Shown: in pieces, positions 58,779 through 64,000 of the stretch
Position numbering within the stretch: the stretch's first letter is position 1
Layout: every line of letters begins with the position of its first letter
Assembly (NCBI RefSeq): GCF_015645445.1
Contig: NZ_JADOGI010000020.1
Location: forward strand, 1-64,000
DNA length: 64,000 nucleotides
DNA from: Nonomuraea cypriaca
GTDB lineage: Bacteria > Actinomycetota > Actinomycetes > Streptosporangiales > Streptosporangiaceae
Direction of reading: 5' to 3'
Notes under the pieces: generated by a model
Database searches by the model: none
What the model was told of the DNA's origin: nothing
What the model saw: the letters and a program-made list of their open reading frames with translations, nothing else
Program-made: the position numbers and the translations under genes

Positions 58779-60176
58779 ATGGCGACAGCAGTCGTGTCCA
58801 CACCACGAGACACGTCGAGCCGGAATCCCTGGCCCGCGGTGGTGGCACTGGCCTTCGCGGCCTCCATCGCCGCACTGCAGAACACTGCGGTGGTCCCGTT
58901 GCTTCCCGTGCTGCAACGGGAGCTGCAGGCCCCGCTCTCCGCGGTGAGCTGGACGCTCACCCTGAACCTCCTGGTCGCCGCGGTGTCCACCCCTTTGCTG
59001 TCGCGGTTCGGCGACATGTACGGCCGGCGCAGGATGATCCTCGGCGCCATGGCCCTGCTGGTGATCGGCTCGGTGCTGGCCGCGTTGTCGACCTCACTGA
59101 CGTGGCTGATCGTGGCGAGGGTGCTGATGGGCTTCGTCTCCGCCCTGGTGCCGTTGTCGATCGGGGTGGTGCGCGACTCGCTGCCCCGGCAACAGCTCCC
59201 GACCGGCATCGGCGTGCTGAGCGCGACGATGGGGTTCGGGAGCGGCCTCGGCATGATCATGGCCGGGTTCGCCTCCGATGACTGGCACCTGGTCTTCTGG
59301 GCCACGGCCGGGATCTCGCTGGTGGCGGCCGTCATCGTGGCCCTCCTCGTACGCGGCGACGCCCCGGCGGGCAAGGGCAGGCCCGACCTCCTCGGCGCCG
59401 CCCTGCTCGCCGCCTGGCTGGTCGCGTTGCTGCTGGCCATCAGCGAGGGCGGCTCGTGGGGCTGGACCTCGCTGGGCGTGCTCGGGCTCTTCGCCGCCGC
59501 GGCGGTGCTGGCGGCCGTCTGGGTCCTCGTCGAGCGCCGGGTGGCCGAGCCGCTGGTGGAGATCGCGATGCTGGCGCACCGGGGCACGATCGGCGCGACG
59601 GTGGCCTCGATGCTGCTCGGCCTCGCCTTCTTCACGCTCATGACCGGCATCTCCAGCTTCGCCCAGACCCCCGGCGGCGCCGGGTACGGCTTCGGCGCGT
59701 CCACCCTGCAGGTGGGGCTCTTCCTGCTGCCGAGCACGGTGGTCATGCTGGTGTTCTCGCTGTTCGCGGGCCGGTTCATGCGCCGCTTCCAGGCGTCGTC
59801 CATGGTGGCGGCGGGCTCGGCGGTCACCGGCCTGGCCGGGTTGTGGCTGCTGATCGCGCACGACCGCCCGGCGGACCTGTACCTGGCGGCCGCGATCATG
59901 GGCGTCGGTCTCGGAATCGGGTACGCGGCGCTGGGGACGATGGCCATCGAGCACGTCGACCCCGGCAAGACCGCGCTGGCGGCCGGCGTGAACGCGCTGG
60001 TGCGCATCGTGGGCGGCAGCACGGCGGGCGCCATGATCGCCGCTATCCTGGCCGCCAGGCCGGGCGAGGGCGGCTACCAGTGGGTCTTCGGCGTCGCCGC
60101 CGTGGCGGGCGGCGTGGCGGCGGTGTTCGCGGCCACGTACGGTGCGCTGAACCGCAGGGCGCTCGCAGCGGCTTGA
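58779..60176 (+). CDS. Major facilitator superfamily drug exporter
   Basis: 465 residues, about 12-14 helices, with AAGGAG 6 bases before ATG 58779. Loop motif A is present (RFGDMYGRRRMILG, about residues 75-88) and the start ATAVVSTPRDTSSRNPWPAV is a polar cytoplasmic head. Fits the EmrB/QacA-type proton-driven multidrug group. Divergent from marR, suggesting drug- or metabolite-inducible export. Confidence 0.92.
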   Translation: MATAVVSTPRDTSSRNPWPAVVALAFAASIAALQNTAVVPLLPVLQRELQAPLSAVSWTLTLNLLVAAVSTPLLSRFGDMYGRRRMILGAMALLVIGSVLAALSTSLTWLIVARVLMGFVSALVPLSIGVVRDSLPRQQLPTGIGVLSATMGFGSGLGMIMAGFASDDWHLVFWATAGISLVAAVIVALLVRGDAPAGKGRPDLLGAALLAAWLVALLLAISEGGSWGWTSLGVLGLFAAAAVLAAVWVLVERRVAEPLVEIAMLAHRGTIGATVASMLLGLAFFTLMTGISSFAQTPGGAGYGFGASTLQVGLFLLPSTVVMLVFSLFAGRFMRRFQASSMVAAGSAVTGLAGLWLLIAHDRPADLYLAAAIMGVGLGIGYAALGTMAIEHVDPGKTALAAGVNALVRIVGGSTAGAMIAAILAARPGEGGYQWVFGVAAVAGGVAAVFAATYGALNRRALAAA

Positions 60177-60197
60177 GTCCCCTGAATCAGGAGGAGC

Positions 60198-60554
60198 TCA
60201 CAGCGCCTTCAGCCCGCTGATCACCTCCAGCAGCACCTTGGCGTCGGGGGCGGGCGGCGGCAGTTCGACCTGCACGAGTTGTTGCGCGTGCAGGTCGCCG
60301 ACCAGCACCCGGACCACGCCGATCGGCAGGTTCAGCTCGGCGGCCACGTCCACGAGCCTGGTCGGCTTGGTGCACTTCTGCAGGATGATCAGGTGCTCGG
60401 GGCCGAGGCCCACGGGCGGCGTCAGGCCGCCGGACGTGATGATCACCGCGATGAGGTCGATGGCCTCGCTCGCGGGGACCGTACGGCCCCTGGTCAGCAG
60501 GTAGGCGGGGACGATCGGGCCGGCGTCCTCGTCCAGCCAGCGCTCGTCATTCAC
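60198..60554 (-). CDS. DUF742 domain protein (conservon C subunit)
   Basis: 118 residues from GTG 60554, which overlaps the kinase stop by 8 bases. Motifs IVPAYLLTRG, LIAVIIT, PEHLIILQKC and PTRLVDVAAELNLPIGVVRVL (split) are those of DUF742, the CvnC component of conservons, thought to be a DNA-binding-like adaptor. Normally a roadblock protein (CvnB) precedes it and a small GTPase (CvnD) follows; neither is present. Confidence 0.92.
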   Translation of the reverse strand: MNDERWLDEDAGPIVPAYLLTRGRTVPASEAIDLIAVIITSGGLTPPVGLGPEHLIILQKCTKPTRLVDVAAELNLPIGVVRVLVGDLHAQQLVQVELPPPAPDAKVLLEVISGLKAL

Positions 60555-62433
60555 TTGGCACCACCCGCATGGGGCGAGCGGGCTCCTTCACGCGAGCCTC
60601 CGGTTCCGGGTCGGCCACGTGCTCAGCCGGGATCAACACGATCGCGGTGGTCCCTCCATATGGTGAACCGCGCAACGTCACGCGGATGTCGTGCCTGGCG
60701 GCCAGGCGGGAGACGACGAAAAGGCCCAGCCGGTCGCTGTCTGCCAGGTCGAACTCCGGTGGGCTGACCAGCCGCTCGTTGAGTTCGGTCAGCTCGTCCG
60801 CGCTCACCCCGAGCCCGCGGTCCTCGACCTCGAAGGCGAAGCCGCGGGCCGTCTGCTCACCGCGCACGATGACCTGGGTGTGCGCGGGGGAGTAGACGGT
60901 GGCGTTCTCGATGAGCTCGGCGATCAGGTGGATCACGTCGCCGACCACGGGCCCGGCCAGGCGCAGGCCAGGCATCGGCTCGACGGTGACCCGCTGGTAG
61001 TCCTCGACCTCGGCCGCCGCGCCGCGGGCCACGTCGAGCAGCGGCACCGGCTTGCTCCAGCCTCGGCCGGGGGTGGCGCCCGACAGGATGATCAGGCCCT
61101 CCGCGTGCCTGCGCATGCGGGTCGTCAGGTGGTCGAGCCTGAACAGGTCGTCCAGCGCCTCGGGGTCGGTCGCGCGATGCTGCATGTCCGCGAGCTGGAT
61201 GCGCTGGCGGTGCAGCAGGGTCTGGCTGCGCCTGGCCAGGTTGCGGAACACGTGCCCGACGCCCTCGCTGAGCTGCGCCTGCCCGACCGCGGCCTCCACG
61301 GCGGTCTGCTGGACGGTGGAGAAGGCCTTCCCCACGTCGTCGATCTCGACCGTGGTGCTCGCCACCGACAGCTCGGGCATCTCGACCTTCTCGCCCTTGC
61401 GCAGCTTGGAGACGACGTGCGGCAGCCGTTCCTGGGCCACCTCCAGCGCGGCCAGCCGGAGCGCGCCCAGCTCCTTGGAGAGCCGGTTGCCCATCCGCAA
61501 CGAGAACGCGATCGACACGACCACCAGCGCCAGGCACGTGCCCGCCAGGAGGAACGCCCGCTCCAGCACCCTGTCGGCCACCGGGTCGGCCTGGGCGTTC
61601 AGCATCGTGCTCGCCCGCATCTGCGCTTCCTGGAAGGAGTTGGCCAGCGCCTGCGTGGTGCCGAGCCAGCCCTGCGGCGTGCCGCCCGCGATGACCTGGT
61701 CCTCCATCATCCGCATCCGCTGGTACGCGGGGGAGGTGATCAGCGCGACGTGGGTGTCGCGCATGACCGGGTCGAGCTCGCCGAGCGCCTGGTCGACCAC
61801 GAACCGCCGGTTGCCGACGAGCTGCGTGAACAGCCTGCGCTCCGCGGCCGTGGTCGGCCCCAGCGCGATGGCCTGCTCCCGGGTGAGCAGCTCCTTGGCG
61901 TAGCCCAGGTCGATGACCACGCGGGACTGCTCGTAGATCGGGATGTCGTCGATGAGCGCCACCCGCCGGTGCAGGCCGAAGATGGTGTCGGTGATCGTGT
62001 TGTACGCCTCCGCCGTGTGCAGACGGTCGGACAGACTCGTGTCGATCTCTCCCCGGATCGCATCGAGTCTGTCGAGTTGCGTGTACACCGCGTCCACCTG
62101 CGTGCGGATCTCTTCCGATCTGTCCTTGGAGTGGCTGGAAAGCTTTCTGAACGAGTCCCTTGCGGCGTCGGTTCGGGTACGTTGCGCGGCGACGGCCGGC
62201 TCCTCCGACGTGTTACGCAGGTGCTGGGCCGAGACGAGACGCTCGCGCTGGATCTCGCTGATCAGTTTGTACGCGGGAAGGCGGAGGTTCGTCCAGAGTG
62301 TCTTGTATTCGCGCAGCTCCAAGCTCTCACTGGCGGTGACGGCGGTGATGACACCCCACAACACCACCATGGAGGTCAGCGGCACCAGCAGTAGTCCGAT
62401 GATCTTCATGCGGATCGTTCGGCTACGACCCAT
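60547..62433 (-). CDS. Sensor histidine kinase with nitrate/nitrite-sensing (NIT) domain (conservon A subunit)
   Basis: 628 residues. Membrane helices at about 10-32 and 290-310 frame an outside NIT domain (RLPAYKLISEIQRERLVSAQ, then NTITDTIFGLHRRVALIDD). HAMP-like segment, then a dimerisation stretch (RRSQTLLHRQRIQLADMQHR) with LFRLDHLTTRMRRHAEGLI, the family's His box, and the ATPase domain (HLIAELIENATVYSP N-box; EDRGLGVSADELTELNERL). Kinase of conservon type; output normally through CvnB-D. Confidence 0.93.
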   Translation of the reverse strand: MGRSRTIRMKIIGLLLVPLTSMVVLWGVITAVTASESLELREYKTLWTNLRLPAYKLISEIQRERLVSAQHLRNTSEEPAVAAQRTRTDAARDSFRKLSSHSKDRSEEIRTQVDAVYTQLDRLDAIRGEIDTSLSDRLHTAEAYNTITDTIFGLHRRVALIDDIPIYEQSRVVIDLGYAKELLTREQAIALGPTTAAERRLFTQLVGNRRFVVDQALGELDPVMRDTHVALITSPAYQRMRMMEDQVIAGGTPQGWLGTTQALANSFQEAQMRASTMLNAQADPVADRVLERAFLLAGTCLALVVVSIAFSLRMGNRLSKELGALRLAALEVAQERLPHVVSKLRKGEKVEMPELSVASTTVEIDDVGKAFSTVQQTAVEAAVGQAQLSEGVGHVFRNLARRSQTLLHRQRIQLADMQHRATDPEALDDLFRLDHLTTRMRRHAEGLIILSGATPGRGWSKPVPLLDVARGAAAEVEDYQRVTVEPMPGLRLAGPVVGDVIHLIAELIENATVYSPAHTQVIVRGEQTARGFAFEVEDRGLGVSADELTELNERLVSPPEFDLADSDRLGLFVVSRLAARHDIRVTLRGSPYGGTTAIVLIPAEHVADPEPEARVKEPARPMRVVPSE

Positions 62434-62532
62434 GGCACCTCACTCCGGTCGGTCCCCTGCTGGCAACCCCGGACGGGACAAGCCCTGAGGATAGCAATTC
62501 GATCACCAGAATGCCCAATTTTTCGGGACTTT

Positions 62533-62563
62533 TTGGCAATCTTTCATGATCATGCAGTAGGTT
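62533..62563 (+). promoter_or_regulatory. Promoter candidate for the second binding protein
   Basis: TTGGCA (62533-62538), a 19-base spacer and TAGGTT (62558-62563). The -10 fits the actinomycete TANNNT pattern. Transcription would start about 62570, just before the possible starts. Confidence 0.35.
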
Positions 62564-62596
62564 TCCCGGGGTGGTTCGGTGAGAGAGGGAGATGCG

Positions 62597-64000
62597 TTGC
62601 GCCGTCGTATCGCAGCGGCCGCCGCGCTGGTGCTCCTCGCGGCCTGTTCGGCCCCGCCGGAGGTGCGCCACGCCCCGGCCGGCGAAGCCCCGTTCGTCTA
62701 CGTCGACAACCTCGACGTGATCACGGAGTGGGACCCGAGCCGTTCCTACTCCAACGAGATCATCGCGCTCCAGAACATCTACGAGACCCTCACGCTCTGG
62801 AACCCGGTCACCAAGAAGTCGGCGCCCCGCCTGGCCACGTCGTGGCGGTCGTCTGCGGACGGCAGGACATGGACGTTCACCCTGCGTTCGGGCGTGACCT
62901 TCCACACCGGCAGGCCACTGGACGCGGCGGCGGTCAAGGCGTCGATCGAGCGCACCATGAAGTCCGGGACCGGCGCGTCCTACATCTGGGACGGGGTGTC
63001 CTCCATCAGGGTGGAGGACCCGGAGACGGTGACGTTCTCGCTGAAGTACCCGGTGCCGCTGGACCTGGTGGCCTCGGCCGGGTACGCGGCCTACATCTAC
63101 GACACGAAGGCCGCGCCCGACCTCGGGAAGTGGTTCAGTGCGGGCAGGGACGCGGGCTCTGGGCCCTACACGGTGGCGAAGTGGCAGCGCGGCAAGGAGG
63201 AGGAGCTCACCCTCAGGGCGTACGACCAGTACTGGGGCGGGTGGAGCAGGCCGCACTACAGCACGGTGAAGTACCGCGTCGTGCCCGACCTCGACCGGGC
63301 CTGGCGGATGTTGCGTAACGGTGAGGCGACCTTCGTCGAGCGGCTCAGCCCGAGCCTGTTCGCCAAGGCGTCGGCCACGCCGGGCGTGCGCACGTCGGAG
63401 CGGCCGTCGTTCCAGACGGCGATGGCGCTGTTCAACACCGCGAGCGGGCCGCTGCGGGACGTACGGGTGCGCCGCGCGATCCAGCAGGCCATCGACTACC
63501 GGGGCCTGATCAAGGACCTGCGGGGCGCGGGCGCGCCGAACGCCGGGGTCATCCCCGGAGGGCTGCTCGGCCACGTCCCCGCCCGCTCGCCCCGCCAGAA
63601 CCCGGCCGGCGCGGCACAGCTGCTGGCCAGGGCCGGGTACGGGCCGGAGGGCGAGCCGCTGCGGCTGCGCATGACGTACGCGGAGGGCGACAGCGACCAG
63701 CGGCTGTTCGTCACGAAGCTGGCGGCGGCGCTGCGGCCGCTCAACGTCACGCTCGAAGCCAGGGCGATGTCCTGGAACGCGCAGTGGGAGCTGGGCAGGA
63801 AGGGCGGCCAGGACATCTTCCTCATGTACTGGTATCCGGACTACGCCGACGGCTACTCGTGGTTCGGCAACGTCTTCCACAGCGCCGACCCGACCGGCTT
63901 CAACCTCGCCTACCTGCGCGACCCGAGCCTCGACGCGCTGCTCGACACCGTGCCCGAGCTGACCGTGACCGACAAGACGGCGGCGCAGCGCACGTACGAG
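62597..64000 (+). CDS. Second family 5 ABC substrate-binding lipoprotein, partial (3' end outside window)
   Basis: At least 468 residues from TTG 62597 (GAGGGAG 5 bases upstream); GTG 62579 is the alternative. Signal peptide with lipobox ending in C17 (LVLLAACSAPP). Closely follows the protein at 53013: DNLDVITEWDPSRSYSNEII, DVRVRRAIQQAIDYRGL and IFLMYWYPDYADGYSWFGNV have obvious counterparts there. Presumably the first gene of a second Dpp-type operon beyond the edge. Confidence 0.9.
   Translation, partial: MRRRIAAAAALVLLAACSAPPEVRHAPAGEAPFVYVDNLDVITEWDPSRSYSNEIIALQNIYETLTLWNPVTKKSAPRLATSWRSSADGRTWTFTLRSGVTFHTGRPLDAAAVKASIERTMKSGTGASYIWDGVSSIRVEDPETVTFSLKYPVPLDLVASAGYAAYIYDTKAAPDLGKWFSAGRDAGSGPYTVAKWQRGKEEELTLRAYDQYWGGWSRPHYSTVKYRVVPDLDRAWRMLRNGEATFVERLSPSLFAKASATPGVRTSERPSFQTAMALFNTASGPLRDVRVRRAIQQAIDYRGLIKDLRGAGAPNAGVIPGGLLGHVPARSPRQNPAGAAQLLARAGYGPEGEPLRLRMTYAEGDSDQRLFVTKLAAALRPLNVTLEARAMSWNAQWELGRKGGQDIFLMYWYPDYADGYSWFGNVFHSADPTGFNLAYLRDPSLDALLDTVPELTVTDKTAAQRTYE

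Overview
The window is very GC-rich, uses many GTG starts, packs genes into ATGA/GTGA-coupled operons, and carries families typical of filamentous actinomycetes: a SARP-AAA regulator, ECF sigma factors, an HrdB-like sigma factor, part of a conservon, and MEDS, DUF1707, DUF917 and DUF742 proteins. A member of the Streptosporangiaceae, such as Nonomuraea, fits best. This is inference from gene content; no marker gene was compared. It looks like ordinary chromosome: no phage, plasmid or insertion-sequence gene was seen.

Layout. 1-6190 (minus) is an envelope polysaccharide operon: small membrane protein, FemAB/GNAT-like ligase, two family 2 glycosyltransferases, NodB deacetylase, Wzx-like flippase and a Pro-rich protein that leaves the window. 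6477-10016 (minus) holds a membrane-tethered sigma factor fusion and a solute-binding/VWA lipid-anchored-like protein. 10151-16636 is a mixed housekeeping and stress block: cation efflux, DUF4184, SpoU methyltransferase, universal stress protein, DUF998, aldo/keto reductase, MEDS-ATPase and DUF1707. 16606-19487 is a Rieske oxygenase plus FAD monooxygenase pair with a divergent TetR gene. 19576-24623 holds a lipoprotein, DUF2079, GT4, PIG-L and a flippase-like membrane protein. 24702-28076 is a large SARP regulator. 28066-36925 holds secreted proteins, a DedA protein behind an iron box, a D,D-carboxypeptidase, a LacI regulator, a frameshifted second-type MetRS behind a leader peptide, a phosphotriesterase-like hydrolase, and a STAS/sigma pair. 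37248-50168 holds ilvD, a saccharopine-dehydrogenase-like gene with TetR, AhpD-like and SnoaL genes, a YceI remnant, an ECF42 sigma factor with its DGPF partner, Tex, an amidohydrolase, an RpiB-like gene and an odd tRNA. 50400-58245 is one operon, DUF917 - hydantoinase/oxoprolinase - Dpp-type peptide ABC transporter, probably uptake and breakdown of one unidentified amide or peptide. The rest is MarR with an MFS exporter, a two-gene conservon remnant, and a second Dpp-type binding protein that runs off the right end.

The most unusual feature is a roughly 72-bp repeat. It occurs once in frame inside the DUF2079 gene (21126-21190) and twice in tandem at the junction of two ABC transporter genes (56485-56628). 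Five of its six frames are open, so it can sit inside genes. Other items to follow up are a CAU tRNA that lacks almost all conserved core bases, the leader peptide and competing hairpins before the MetRS paralogue, and tandem arrays that appear to have grown out of the 3' ends of the carboxypeptidase and ilvD genes.
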